Shown: positions 1 through 11,265 of the stretch, piece by piece
Layout: each line of letters begins with the position of its first letter
Numbering within the stretch: the stretch's first letter is position 1
Source: Homalodisca vitripennis
Taxonomy: Eukaryota > Arthropoda > Insecta > Hemiptera > Cicadellidae
Direction: 5' to 3'
Assembly (NCBI RefSeq): GCF_021130785.1
Contig: NC_060211.1
Coordinates: 121,903,001 to 121,967,000, forward strand
Length of the DNA stretch: 64,000 nucleotides
The notes under the pieces: generated by a model
Database searches by the model: none
Seen by the model: the letters and a program-made list of their open reading frames with translations, nothing else
Told to the model about the DNA's origin: nothing
Program-made: the position numbers and the translations under genes

Positions 1-304
1 ATTAACTTTATGTTTGTAAAACGTTACCACTAACTACCCCAAAGGCCATCAGAAATCCATAAAATGTATTACCTGCCACTAAAATATGAAGATTCTTTAG
101 TAAAGTGTTCACTTACTTTCGTAAGGTAAGTAAAATATGTCTTACTTATTTTACAAAAGCTTGAAATATCTGCAACGGTCTACTTTGGAAGGGAAATTTA
201 TGATAAGTAATATTAAGTTATATTAAATGGATAAAATCTGGGGATGGATTTGTAAAATTAGCGTCTATTTTAGGCCGTTAAAAGAAAATGGACAATTTGT
301 GTAA
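1..304. other. AT-rich DNA, no gene seen
   Basis: This stretch has no open frame of note, no RNA gene and no repeat shared with the rest of the window that I can see. It leads directly into the 141 bp tandem duplication. Confidence 0.6.
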
Positions 305-586
305 AATGACAATAAAATAAATTAAGTTGACTAACAAAATATTTATTGATATACTGGGCACATTGATTTGTAATAAAATATGTATTATTATACGTTAAAA
401 AAATTACCCACAGTACACGAATGTATTTTATAAAACGTGGGTTTTAATGACAATAAAATAAATTAAGTTGACTAACAAAATATTTATTGATGTACTGGGC
501 ACATTGATTTATAATAAAATATTTATTATTATACGTTAAAATATTACCCACAGTACACGAATGTATTTTATAAAACGTGGGTTTTA
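305..586. repeat. Two-unit tandem duplication, about 141 bp per unit
   Basis: Two adjacent direct copies lie at 305-445 and 446-586. Both begin AATGACAATAAAATAAATTA and both end in CGTGGGTTTTA. They differ by a few substitutions (for example GATATACTGG against GATGTACTGG) and about one base of indel in the A-run after ATTATACGTT. There is no coding potential. High similarity between neighbouring units points to a fairly recent local duplication by unequal exchange or replication slippage. I did not find a third copy. Confidence 0.95.
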
Positions 587-1990
587 AAGTGGGATATATT
601 TTAGAAAAGGGAGTTCAATTAAACAGAAAGAGAATAGGATGTAAGAGGGGCTCGATATTGTGAAGTTAATGACATCCATAAACTTGGAGAGAGCGGATAT
701 TGACCTGTCATCTCCCACTTTTAGGCCTAAGAGAGGTTTACTTTACTAAAAGCGATTTCAAATAAAAACTACACCTACTCCAATCATTTTTTAGTTTTGT
801 TCTAAAAGATTGTCACCATGGTGTATTTTGAGTTTAGATAATATATTACTATTAATATATAATTATTAAAGATATGTATTTAACTCATACTGATTATGGC
901 TTCTTATAAATTTAATTGTGTTTTGGTAATGCTAAAAAAGATAAATAAGTCCATCAAACGCATCTTACAAATCAGTATAGGACACATACACAAATACGCG
1001 TAAACGTATGTCTGTTTGAGCTTTTGCGTAAGTGTAGTAACATTAATCAACATTCAATCCGACAAAGCTAATTTATGGATTCAGAGTAAATCTGTTCTTT
1101 CTACATGAAAATTATTCATAATCCCTCAATCACAATAGAATAAATTTAGCATTATTGATCAGCACCCAGTTATTCAGTTAAATAATTATCTCTGATCTCT
1201 GAAATTACTAACTGATCTTCCAATTCCGATCAGTAATTCTAGAGAAGTTTAAAGATACTGTTACATACTAATAGTATAGTATTAAAGTTTAGTATTACGG
1301 ATTACATAACTTTAAGTGGTGTATGATTTAACATCTCGTAACGTTTAACTTGTTATTGTTTATTAATTAAATTGGACGAAATGTATTCAACAAAGTTCTA
1401 ATAGAGATTCCAAAATTTTACGAAATTAATTTGCATTAACACTAAGGTATGAGTTTCACGAATCTGAAAACCAGCTGGAGTCCTACAAAGTTATAATAAA
1501 ATAAAGTTTGCAAATAATTTGACGTTGTAGGAGTTTCAATAGAACATTATTTATTTCTATCCATTGTAATAGGAAATATTTGTCTAAATCATCGTGATCA
1601 TGAGTAATCATGACTATTTGCTTCTTATAACAACATGAATCCCAATGAAAAAATATAACAAATATTTTTGAGTAACTTACTTGTAAATACTGGAGTAGAT
1701 ATACTGTTATTTCAATCGTGATTATCATAAAATTTGCAATTTGTTAAGTAATTGCGTCACAATGCTGATATAATATTACATATTATATGTGTAATTACAT
1801 ATTACATAGTACTGTTATATCATATTGCAGATTTGTATGTGACAATACATATACTTATTCAACGAGACATAACCTTACTTTTCTAAGTATTAGTAATCAG
1901 ACTGAAAATGAAAGTAAACAGAAAGTAAAGTATATATTTGCCACATATCTATAAGTAATAAATGTATTTCCTGAAATAATAATCCGGATA
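587..1990. other. AT-rich non-coding DNA
   Basis: The only open frame here (1483-1728, minus strand) has AT-driven composition and no recognisable motif. I see no RNA gene or repeat family member. Confidence 0.6.
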
Positions 1991-2055
1991 TACATGTACA
2001 AATGTATACATGTTTTTATGTATACATGTACAATATGTATGTTTTTATGTATGCA
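1991..2055. repeat. Imperfect TACATGTA/TATG-rich simple repeat
   Basis: Short palindromic words such as TACATGTAC and ATGTATACAT recur four or five times, joined by two TGTTTTTATG spacers. It reads as a degenerate low-complexity tract that could fold on itself. It has no coding content. Confidence 0.6.
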
Positions 2056-2242
2056 CAGAAAAACTATTACGTAATATAAAAAATATTTCCTAATTTTTGA
2101 AAGTAAAAATACTTGTAGTACCATGAGTGTAGGTAGCTATATGCGGTACTTCAAGAAAGTTGGAGTTGGAAATCAAATTAATAATACCCCTTTTAAAACA
2201 GTAACAGAGTATCGATGAACCATAGAAAATGTTAAATTTTGA

Positions 2243-2464
2243 TTCTTTTATGAGTTTTGTGTGTCTGAGAACATCGGAAGATATTTGACGGATGAGGAAA
2301 GCATTGCTATTAACAGCAGGCAAACAAAACAAGGGCCCTTGGGAGTTTACAAGCCATTAGTTATGTTACGACGTGTGAAATTTCGCTTCTCTGCAGGACA
2401 GATGGAAAATATAAAAATATTACAAATGTCGGTTGTTCAAATAAATCGTGAAATGGTTTTGTGA
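2243..2464 (+). other. Coding-like open frame, unidentified
   Basis: This frame is open for about 73 codons and is less AT-rich than its surroundings. The peptide contains ENIGRYLTDEESIAINSRQ, followed by a basic stretch around LVMLRRVKFRFSAGQ. There is no ATG at the head, so it cannot be a free-standing gene as it lies. It could be an exon, a gene fragment or a transposon relic. A TCTGCAG word near 2395 resembles a splice acceptor, but no donor pairs with it clearly. I recognise no family. Chance is a real alternative at this length. Confidence 0.2.
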
Positions 2465-3820
2465 TATATTTGGATATTTTTCATATCCTCTTACTGCTTG
2501 TTTTCTTAATATAATATTACGTATAGGGACGTTCCAGCACATTCATTTGGCAATTTAGGTGCAATAATCTGTATTATTCCATTATATGTCTCTCCTAATT
2601 CTTATTTGTGTAACAATGTTTTCCTTAAAATCTACGTGTTTGTAAAATAATGTTAGTTAGTAAAGATATTTCATTAATAGTTACTAGCCTACATTATTTT
2701 GTTAGTTATAAGACACCAAATGATACTTATTTTAAACCTCGCATCTCTATCTCCTCTTCATCTGACTGTATCTGTTTAATCCTATGCTTACCTTTTAAAT
2801 AATGGTACAAACTGGTTTGAAAATAAAACAACGTTATGTATTGCATGTAGCAGATAGTCTTGTGTTAATCTTATCAAAATTCTTTATACATTAACTAGCA
2901 CGATGTTGTTTTGTACCCTCGGTGTTGCACAAATAAACATAAAAAATTTTAAAAGTACTTATTGATTCTAAGGTGGTTATTGGACTTAATGCCTCCACTG
3001 CTATATTTTTGTTTACCTTACGTTTTTCCGGTGAAAAATGTACACATTTATGTAAGACATAAAAGTTCCCTACGGCTACAGACTAACTATTTCCGTAGTA
3101 AGGGAGATATTCGCATTAAAGTTCATTCATCATTTCAAAATAACCGTTTATAATAGGTATTTATAAAGTGTAACAAACTATATAGAAGTCTTTTTGTTTT
3201 TGGAAGGTACTCAAAGAAATAATGGTTTATTGAAGTATATTAATGTTCTTTCTTCTGATTTTTCTAAGAAATCCAAATTACTTTGTCAAGGAAGGTATCC
3301 AATTATAACGTGTTAAAAAAATGTTTTAGCCTCTTTGATAAAATTTCATCTGAAGCATCAAATTAGGTTTTAATGTTTCATCAGTAGTTAAATTTTAGTT
3401 AAAATTATATTGTGAAACAGAAATATTATCCTTATTTATCTCTATTTAATTACTATAATATTCAGTATTCACGAAATTCAGAATTTTCAGAATAGAAGGG
3501 CTTAGCCTCCTTAGTGAAATCGTGTATGATATAATACGATGGAGCTGTGTAATACTTTTCAAACAGAACTAGGTATATCTGGCACGTATTATTTCAATAT
3601 CCAAGGTTTAGAGAATCATGAAATAAATAGCATTTTCCTGCTTTTATTTTGCGTTTAGTTGTCTAACATGTTTCAAGTTATAGTTTGCACTTTGTGACGA
3701 TGAAGTACGCAAAATATACGTATAACGCACGTACGACTATAAAATTATTGTGGTCAAAAAGAGTCAGTTCCGGTCATTTTAATTAACTTCCGCTCTAATC
3801 CACTTACTGTCCCTCAGTTG
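2465..3820. other. AT-rich non-coding DNA
   Basis: No RNA gene or convincing frame is visible. The open frame at 2962-3153 has no protein-like features. The block ends at the first copy of dispersed family A. Confidence 0.55.
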
Positions 3821-3932
3821 GTGTTGCCTCGATCAAGAAAATATAAATGTTGGTGTTCCAGATCTACTTTGAACTACGTTAAATCCGTCCACTTTTGATC
3901 TACTTTCGGTCTAAAATATTCCAATTGCTGCC
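3821..3932 (-). repeat. Dispersed repeat family A, copy 1 (degenerate)
   Basis: On the plus strand this reads CCTCGATCAAGAAAATAT, then an AGATCTACTTTGAA-type block, then TTTCGGTCTAAAATATTCC. The same three blocks in the same order appear at 8741-8850 and 34371-34485, and partly at 28321-28445 and 28651-28780. On the minus strand the blocks read as broken peptide with NILD near the start and IFLIEA near the end. This suggests an ancient coding repeat, with stops in this copy. The encoded protein is not identified. Confidence 0.6.
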
Positions 3933-5067
3933 TTTTTTTTATAGAAATTGCTCCACATATAAATTACATATACTGGATTGAAATCAAGTTGAACGTTTAG
4001 AATGCATATTTAAGTAATGTTGTAACGCATACAGGCAAAACTTATTAAATAAACATAGATTAACTATTCCTAGACACTAATGTATGTATTGTTTAGTTTT
4101 ATTGTGTGGTTATCGTGGTGTTAAACTTTTGTAATAATGCTTCATTCTGCAATCATTCATGATAAGGGAACAAGGTATGGAATAAAACCACAGCACAGGT
4201 TTCATTAAAACTTTACCTTAGGCTACAATACGGAAGTATGATTTATTAATACTTTCGGATGAATGAGCTAACATCCCAGTCCGTCAGAAATATCCAACTG
4301 CAACATATTTGTAATTAAAAGCACATTTTATAAACACTTTACTTGATAGTTATAGAGAATGAAAAACCAAGGAATAGTTCGAAAAATTTTTGTGTCAAAT
4401 AAAAAACATATGAAGATTTAAATTAAAATAAATACAGCATTATCTAATTTAAATTTCATAAATAAATTTAACTATACAATGTATTATTAACTCCAAACAT
4501 ACAACATTGATATCATTGTAAATTAATTTAAAACTAATGATGATAATTTTAATTATTTCCTAAATAAAAAACTATTGTACAGTTTGATTAGGGATATAAA
4601 ATACAATATTTTCTTATCTTATTTATAATAGAAATATAGTCCTGCTTGCTGAATTAATGTATGTTAAAAGACACGTAAAGCTCTAATTAAAGTCTCGATA
4701 AACAGCTATAATGTAAGTTGGTCAAACTCTTTTTAATTTGCATTTCATTTATCTTTGTATTCATTCTAAATAAAAATAATTCTTTTGAATCTTATAAAAA
4801 AAAATTAAGTTATCTTTAAATGAAACTGCGTATATTCTTCGCTCTGTAATATATTTGGCTATTAACGCTGTATTAAATCAGTTTGGCAACACCGCAGCAT
4901 AAAGCTAATTTTTATTATATATCATTTTATAATAATTCAAGTCTTTCTGACTTGAAATGCCAATAATATTACGTTAGTTATTACTAACATACTAAATGCT
5001 GATTAATAGATAATATGAAACAGTTGAGATTCTTTGTTTGAAGGTTATTTTTGACGATGGAAGGATT
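3933..5067. other. AT-rich non-coding DNA
   Basis: Very AT-rich, with many short A and T runs and no open frame over 60 codons. I see no RNA gene or repeat here. Confidence 0.6.
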
Positions 5068-5160
5068 GTGAAGGAAACAGGATTTTTTTCCGGACAGTGT
5101 TACTGATTTCTTGTTTCACTGAACAATGGCAAATGTCCGGAAAAATCCTGTTTCCTTCAC
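5068..5160. repeat. Strong inverted repeat (27-29 bp arms, 37 bp spacer)
   Basis: The left arm 5068-5096 starts GTGAAGGAAACAGGA and ends TCCGGACA. The right arm 5134-5160 is its reverse complement (TGTCCGGA to CCTTCAC). The only difference is the length of the central T-run, seven against five. The 37 nt spacer contains a further CAGTG/CACTG pair. The near-perfect arms would fold into a stable hairpin. Likely explanations are a miniature inverted-repeat element, a foldback relic or a structured RNA. I could not identify a target-site duplication. Confidence 0.9.
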
Positions 5161-6396
5161 ATATTGAGATTGATAACTGCTCATAAAACAGATGATGGGG
5201 CATGAATTAGTTTGGTTAATAAGCTGTTTATTTACAGTAGTGAAACCATATAAAATTATTTTGTGAATAACTGTATTAATGATTTAACTATTTTATATTT
5301 CTCAAAATAAACTTAAGGTTTCTACAGAGTATTTTTAATGTTTTAAATTGAAATGTCTTTACATTTTATCATAAAATTATAAACACGTTGAAGGTAAAAA
5401 CACCTGTTTTATTCTAAATGAATAGCGGAGATTTAAGACAAGAGAGTCAAATTAAAAGGTTATATGGTATGCAGAGATAAACAAAATTATATAAAATATA
5501 ATATCAAAAAAATATTAGCACTTGAGAGTTTTTATACGACTAGAAGTAATCAGTGGATTCTTACGAAATTTCGCAGGTTAGATTTGTATGATCACTTCTG
5601 GTTTGATAAATTATATCGACGAGGCCAATGTGGAGTATTTTTTGTAAAAAAAAAAAAACAAATAATAATATGTAACATAATAATAAATATGCCAAACATG
5701 TGTATTTATCGCCATTGCAATTTACCCCTGTCTTAGTATTTTTTATGCCATAACTGATTTTGTCTTGTTACCTTAAAGGTGAAAATGTACAACGGGTGTC
5801 TTAAAGTCTAACCCCATAATATATTTATTACGTATAGTGATGGAGTGATTTATTCAGGGAGATATTTATATGACCAAGTGAGAAGCTCTATGATGTAGGA
5901 AAGTCTATGACTTTGTTATTATTGTTACTTACCCAACCCAAAAGTAAGATTTTTTAGGGTTGTAAAATTTTTTAATAGGAATCCTCAGCAAATGAGACGT
6001 CGCTTTTAAGTTATTATATAAAGAAGAAAAATGACTTAGAAATATATCATGTTACTATAACGCATTTGGTGGCCAATTAAAGTTTTCATTCTCCTGTATA
6101 AAATACCTACAGTTAAATTTTCATTTAAAGTTATTTTAAGGCAGATAAAATATGAATTACTAGTTATCTTGTAAAATTACAACACTAAATCGTAAAACAA
6201 ATTATTAAGAGAATCAACTCACTACAATCAAAATCAACCACAAAACATATAGTTTATTAGATTTTTTGTAGTCTGAAAGAAGTCCATTGGGAAGTCTTAG
6301 GAATAATTATGGATAGTTTTTCCGTGGTATCTATTATTGTTAACCGGGTAGTAAGTGGTACAGACCAATTCCTCTGTCTCCTGATAACCGGATATT
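5161..6396. other. AT-rich non-coding DNA
   Basis: An open frame at 5464-5736 runs through an A11 tract and is lysine/isoleucine-rich, as expected from base composition. No gene or RNA is supported. Confidence 0.6.
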
Positions 6397-6663
6397 TTTT
6401 GTCCTGTGCCAATTGTGGTTAAGGAAATCTTTGAAATAAGAAGAGTTGTTACTTTATAGCTCAAAATGTGTTTTGAAGACTATAAAAGTAATAAAGTTTT
6501 AAGTGATAGTGACTAATATATGTTTATATTTTTTGCCCTGTGCTCAATAGTGGTTAAATCAATGTTTTAAATAAGAAGAGTATGTTGTTACTTTCAAGCT
6601 CAAATTGCGTTTTGAAAACTATAAAACTAGTAAAGTTTTAATTTATAGTGACTAATATATACT
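6397..6663. repeat. Two-unit tandem duplication, about 134 bp per unit
   Basis: The units are 6397-6530 and 6531-6663. Shared words in the same order include TTTTG(T/C)CCTGTGC, ATAAGAAGAGT, GTTGTTACTTT, CTATAAAA and ATAGTGACTAATATAT. The copies differ at perhaps one base in eight and by small indels, so this duplication is older than the one at 305-586. It is non-coding. Confidence 0.9.
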
Positions 6664-7819
6664 TAAGGCTTGTAATGGATACATAGACTTCGTGTGCAAT
6701 AAATAAATACTACAAGTAGAAATTCATTTAATGAAGTTTAATTTCACACTCTCGATTGTGCAGAATATTTTTCTCATTATGGCCATATTCCTGTAAAGTC
6801 TCAAATTTCCATCTACACTGGATGTACAAAGTGAGTCAATAACTTATACAACACATTGCTCAATAATTGGTCGATATATCGTCATTGTACTGATTACATT
6901 CTCAACATATAGTTTATGAATTACTAATCACCTGCAGGTCACTTATAATTGAAAATTAAATTTAGCGATTCATTATTGTTGGTAATGCTATTACAAGTAC
7001 GTTACTTTGTATTAAACCATACCAATATGACATATGTAATAAATGTTGGCATTTAAACTGATAAGCAATTTAAAATGATTAATATAAACAACTAGCTACT
7101 ACGCGAGTCTTCCATTGAAGCTTCAAAATCGAGTACTATATTTAGTAAAATCACGAATAATTTAGTATGATTAAGTCCTATAAATGTTTTTAAATTTACA
7201 TAGACCAGATTACATATTTATCCTGAGTTTATTCTTAAGGGGATCAGAGTTTAACATGTCTCTTATATCAATTTCCTTTGCACGTATAGGAAAATTTCAA
7301 GTATGGATTATTTACAGGTCCATTGACACAGCTACGTCTTCCTTGTAGCCTTTATCAAAAATAAAATACATAGTTTTCGGAAAGCTGCCTGGGACAAAAA
7401 TCGTTTACCTCAACACTTTTCATTTACTTTTAGTGTAAGATATTTCATGTGTCATAGTAGAGTTTGAATATTGTACTGAAGAAGAAAACATTGTTTGCTA
7501 AGGCAACTTAAATTAACACGGCCAATAAGTTTAAAAGTTAATAAGTAAGTTTTTAAGTTTGAAATAAGTTATCCGGATAAAAAAAAACATATACGTATGT
7601 ATATCTTGGCAATCTACTTCGGCCACAAAGCCACTACTTCTGGATAATTTAATTTTATGCAAATGAAGAGAATATAGATGCATATGAAAACTGTAAAGCT
7701 TTTATGGCCTAGGCGAATATCCTACCTACTTTCTATCTACTTCTGGTAGAAAGGTAAATTATTTTAAAGTTCATGCAACTTTACAAAATAATTATTTATA
7801 AGGTTTAGCGTTGACGTCT
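6664..7819. other. AT-rich non-coding DNA
   Basis: No gene or RNA seen. Around 7600-7760 the phrase CTACTTC followed by TGG occurs twice and may be a faint echo of family A, but the match is too weak to call. Confidence 0.5.
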
Positions 7820-8370
7820 TATAGTCCGTTTGTAGTCTGGAAAAAAGTGTTAGTTAAGGCATATTAGTGTACATTTCTCTGTTTTCTTAAGCCATTGTAA
7901 AAATGCCATATCAGAATGTCAAGATAGCCCAGAAGTTACCTTATGTGATACCATTCATAGATTATGGTCAATAAAGTTAGTCTTATAGAGTGTTTAAATT
8001 GTATTTACAATAAATTCGCAGTTTTTAATTCGTAATCTGGAGTAAAAGCCAGTTATTGATTTTGCCTTTGATACAGTATCTATACCTATAAATCACTGTC
8101 CTATAAATAAAATCTAAACAAAACATATTAGCATAGGTGCTTTATAACAATTTCTAAATAGTATTTACAGTGCATTCGCAGTTTTTAATTCGTAATCTAA
8201 AGTAAAAGCTAGTAATTAAATTTAATATCTATATTGCTACCTAACAACCACTGTAATACAAATGAAACTTAAACAAAACATTTTAGCGTCTTTAACTGAA
8301 ACTGTCACCAACGGTTTAGTGCCAGTTACATTTGGATTTAAAACGTAAATATTGCCATTTGTTTACTTCT
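7820..8370 (+). repeat. Dispersed repeat family B, copy 1, with internal 160 bp tandem duplication
   Basis: Landmarks in order are TTAAGCCATTGTAAAA (about 7893), AGTGTTTAAATTGTAT, a block with TTCGTAATCT, and GGATTTAAAACGTAAATAT near the end. The same series, diverged, is at 34880-35285. In this copy a segment is tandemly duplicated: 8001-8160 and 8161-8290 both carry GTATTTACA, TTCGCAGTTTTTAATTCGTA and CTAAACAAAACAT-like words. There is no open frame. The class of element is unknown. Confidence 0.7.
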
Positions 8371-8740
8371 TAAATATTTCAGGCAACATTTCAGATATTT
8401 GTTTACATAAAAACCTTGCTCGCATTTTATCAAATAGTAAAAAAAAGAAATAGCTAAACTGGTCCAGCCGTTCTTTGTAAAAGAATAGCTGGTACCCAGG
8501 TGTTTTTTTCATGATAAAATTCCTTATATTACATTGTACTTAAGGCACTAGAGACGCTAATGATGTTATACGGTGGAGTCCCATGATATGTCTCTCATTG
8601 AAGTAGGCATACATTAGGTGAAAATCAATATAATAATCATGTTTAAGGGGATTAAGTTTGACCTGACTATTAAATCATGGTTAGCACGAGCATGTAAGGT
8701 TCAAATTAATTATATTTTTATTACCAAAGCTGAGTCAAGC

Positions 8741-8850
8741 TTTCAGCCTCGACCAAGAAAATACACGGGTTTTTGAAACGTACTTCGGTAAAAAAGCGTT
8801 TATTTCCGTCTCTTGTAATATACTTCCAATCTAAGATATTTACTGGCTCT
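8741..8850 (-). repeat. Dispersed repeat family A, copy 2 (longest open frame of the family)
   Basis: On the minus strand this copy is open from about 8850 to 8741. It reads VNILDWKYITRDGNKRFF, then TEVRFKNPCIFLVEAE. The blocks NILDWK and IFLVEA correspond to NILD and IFLIEA in copy 1, where the frame has stops. A purely non-coding repeat would have no reason to match better as protein than as DNA, but I have judged this by eye only. It abuts a long (AT)n tract. No protein family is recognised. Confidence 0.55.
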
Positions 8851-8860
8851 CTAGACAAAG

Positions 8861-8863
<3 letters not shown>

Positions 8864-8948
<85 letters not shown>
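8864..8948. repeat. (AT)n microsatellite, about 85 bp
   Basis: Almost pure AT dinucleotide with one phase shift (ATATTATAT) in the middle. The tyrosine/isoleucine open frame reading through it is an artefact. Confidence 0.97.
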
Positions 8949-8950
<2 letters not shown>

Positions 8951-9147
8951 CGAAAGAATGTGCCAAGTTGGTCCAGAGATTCTTGGGAATAGCGCTTAGG
9001 AACACGTTTAGCGATTCATTGATTTATATAGGTGTATAGGTGTACATGTGTATTGGATGGAAATAATATTACTATGATATCGTTCATAAGCAAGAAAGTA
9101 AGTTCCAGATCATTTTCCTGACGTCACAGTTACACAACTGTCAAACT

Positions 9148-9342
9148 TTGGAGTGGAAGGAAGAGATTGATGGTTTGGAGAACATCACAGTCTGGATTGG
9201 ACAGGAACTGCATTGGATAACAAGAGAAGTTGATGCACGACGGACTATTGGAAATTCAGTGCTTTGGAATACAAAGGACCATTTCACAAAGGGGCGTGGT
9301 GGAGGGCAAAAACTACTCACGAAAAATTTTTTACTAATATAG
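9148..9342 (+). other. Coding-like open frame, unidentified
   Basis: Sixty-four codons with markedly higher GC than the flanks and a balanced amino-acid mix (tryptophan, acidic and basic residues), for example ENITVWIGQELHWITREVD and later NSVLWNTKDHFTKGRGGG. The first codon is GTG, so no true start is present. The opposite strand is also open here (9141-9509), which weakens the case. It may be an exon, a decayed mobile-element gene or a pseudogene. No family is recognised and no flanking splice pair is convincing. Confidence 0.25.
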
Positions 9343-10888
9343 CTATTTAAATACAGTATGCATAGTATATACTGTAATACATACGAATGCTCAAATGTTA
9401 GTTCCATAGTGGATATGTAAATTATATATTTTTCACCGTAACTCAAGAGCGCTTTTGAGATTAAACTTTTACTCAATTTAATTAAAAGTTTAAAAACAAC
9501 AACAAACATTGTGTTTCATTCTACTCCACGCATAAGCTATTTCGTTAGTTGCGACTGTACTGGATGGCTTTTGCGAAAACTATTTTAAACCTTTATATTT
9601 GTTTTAGTGGTTGCTTCGTATATTAAGTTATCTTGTAAGAATAATATACATGAGAATTTAAATATTTAAAACTTATAATATTGAACACTTCAGGAACAAT
9701 AAATTGCGTACTGCGCAAGTAATAAAAATAAAAACCTTATAGTGGTTCTTTCAATGTAAGATTAATAATTTACGTTTTGAAGAAACGCTCTGTTCTAACT
9801 AATTTTATAATTTTATTGCAGAATATGTAAATTTAACATAATATATTTATTTTCAATACTAAGATTAAATGGATCGTTTTAACTAATTGGAACTGTATGT
9901 CTCACAACATGACATAGTTATAATTATTGTAATAGTTTCATTAGGAATAATGAATCCTGTATATGACGCCACAAATCCTACAAAAATGAGCCAGAAAACT
10001 TCATACACACCTTAAAAAACTGAATTTGAGACAGATTCGTTGGTTATTTAGAACTCTAAATCATTAATAATATGAGTCCATAACAGCCACCGTATAGAAT
10101 TCTGTATAATTTATTTTGTATACTTTTCTCAGTATAAGGTGGGGGTTTGTTAAACTTCTTGTCGCGTAATAGATTTCGCAAAAACATTAAAAAATATATA
10201 TTTTAATACAATGCATTATCAAGAAATCCTGCGGAATACAGGCAGACATAAAAATAAACAAGACGAATTTCTCCAGCGCATTCAGTGGATGAAGAGTTTC
10301 GAATCTATAGTTTGTTCTATTACGTCTTTGATATCCTACAGAGAATTGGGCTTTTTGACGATCAAACCTACCCTCATGTAGAGACATGCACTAATAACAA
10401 GCTTATGCTTTTTCTATTTACAACAAGTTTAAATAAAATTTATAAACACTATATACCTTAATTTTTCTGAAGGTTTAGTGTGCATATAGACAGGTGGACA
10501 GAATAAAAGCTTTACCAGCTCCATAAACGATGATTTTTTATTAATTCAGCTAATAATAATATAAAATACAGTGTTTTAAAGTGAAATAACATTGGAAAAA
10601 TTATCATATATAATAAACATTTCAACACCGCCTGTATTTAGAACTGTCTAGCACACGTTTTAATTTATTTCTAAATACTTTAATCATGTTTATATACACT
10701 CAGAAACAAACTATTTGAATCAAGTATTTAACATCACAGACAGGAAGAATTCATTTCTAAGTAATGCATAAAATATACCGAAAATCACATATATTACCTG
10801 ACATATATAAAATCAACTTAAGAAATTATTCTCTATCGGTACATAAACAGCTGCAGTTCTGTTTTATGTGTTTTAACACTCGGCGGTT
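9343..10888. other. AT-rich non-coding DNA
   Basis: A minus-strand frame at 10187-10387 is mildly protein-like in its first 45 residues, then runs into hydrophobic AT-coded residues. I do not call it. There is no RNA gene or repeat. Confidence 0.5.
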
Positions 10889-11265
10889 TGTATTTGCTTT
10901 CAGAGCTAATGCTGTAAATCCTACTAAAGACACTCCTACCTTGACAACAGCTTAAGTGCTTGGACAGCACCTCTCAACAATACAGATTTGCTGTGGCAGA
11001 ATACTGTCCAGCTGATCAAGAGCCATCAATCTCCAGGACCTGACTGATGTTTATTTACTCACAGAGTTAACGCTGCAAATCCTACTAAGACACTCCCTAC
11101 TTGCCAACGGATTAATTGTTTGGACAGCATTTCTCGGTAATAGAGAGTTACTACTACTGAGCACTGTCCACCTAATCACTAGTAATCAATCTTTATCACC
11201 TAACTGAAGTGTATTTGCTCTTAGAGCAGAAGATGTAAATCCTACTACGATACTTCTACGTTTTC
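10889..11265 (+). repeat. Degenerate tandem repeat, period about 160 bp, two full units and a partial third
   Basis: Unit starts fall near 10889, 11049 and 11210. Each begins TGTATTTGCT or TGTTTATTTAC, then AGAGC or AGAGTT, then TGTAAATCCTACTA or TGCAAATCCTACTA. The two full units also share GACACTC, CTTGGACAGCA or TTTGGACAGCA, and ACTGTCCA. Unit 3 stops after about 50 bp. Identity is moderate, so this is an old satellite-like array or a multiplied internal part of a transposon. Confidence 0.85.

Noticed and set aside
305..586. CRISPR array or regulatory repeat array
   Set aside because: Only two adjacent units, no spacers, and a eukaryotic setting. It is a plain tandem duplication.
8721..9005. 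94-codon minus-strand frame
   Set aside because: Its N-terminal half is only the (AT)n tract read as tyrosine and isoleucine. Only the last part, covering family A, is of interest.
10187..10387. Minus-strand 66-codon frame as a gene
   Set aside because: Only the first part is mildly protein-like. No start context, splice sites or motif were found.
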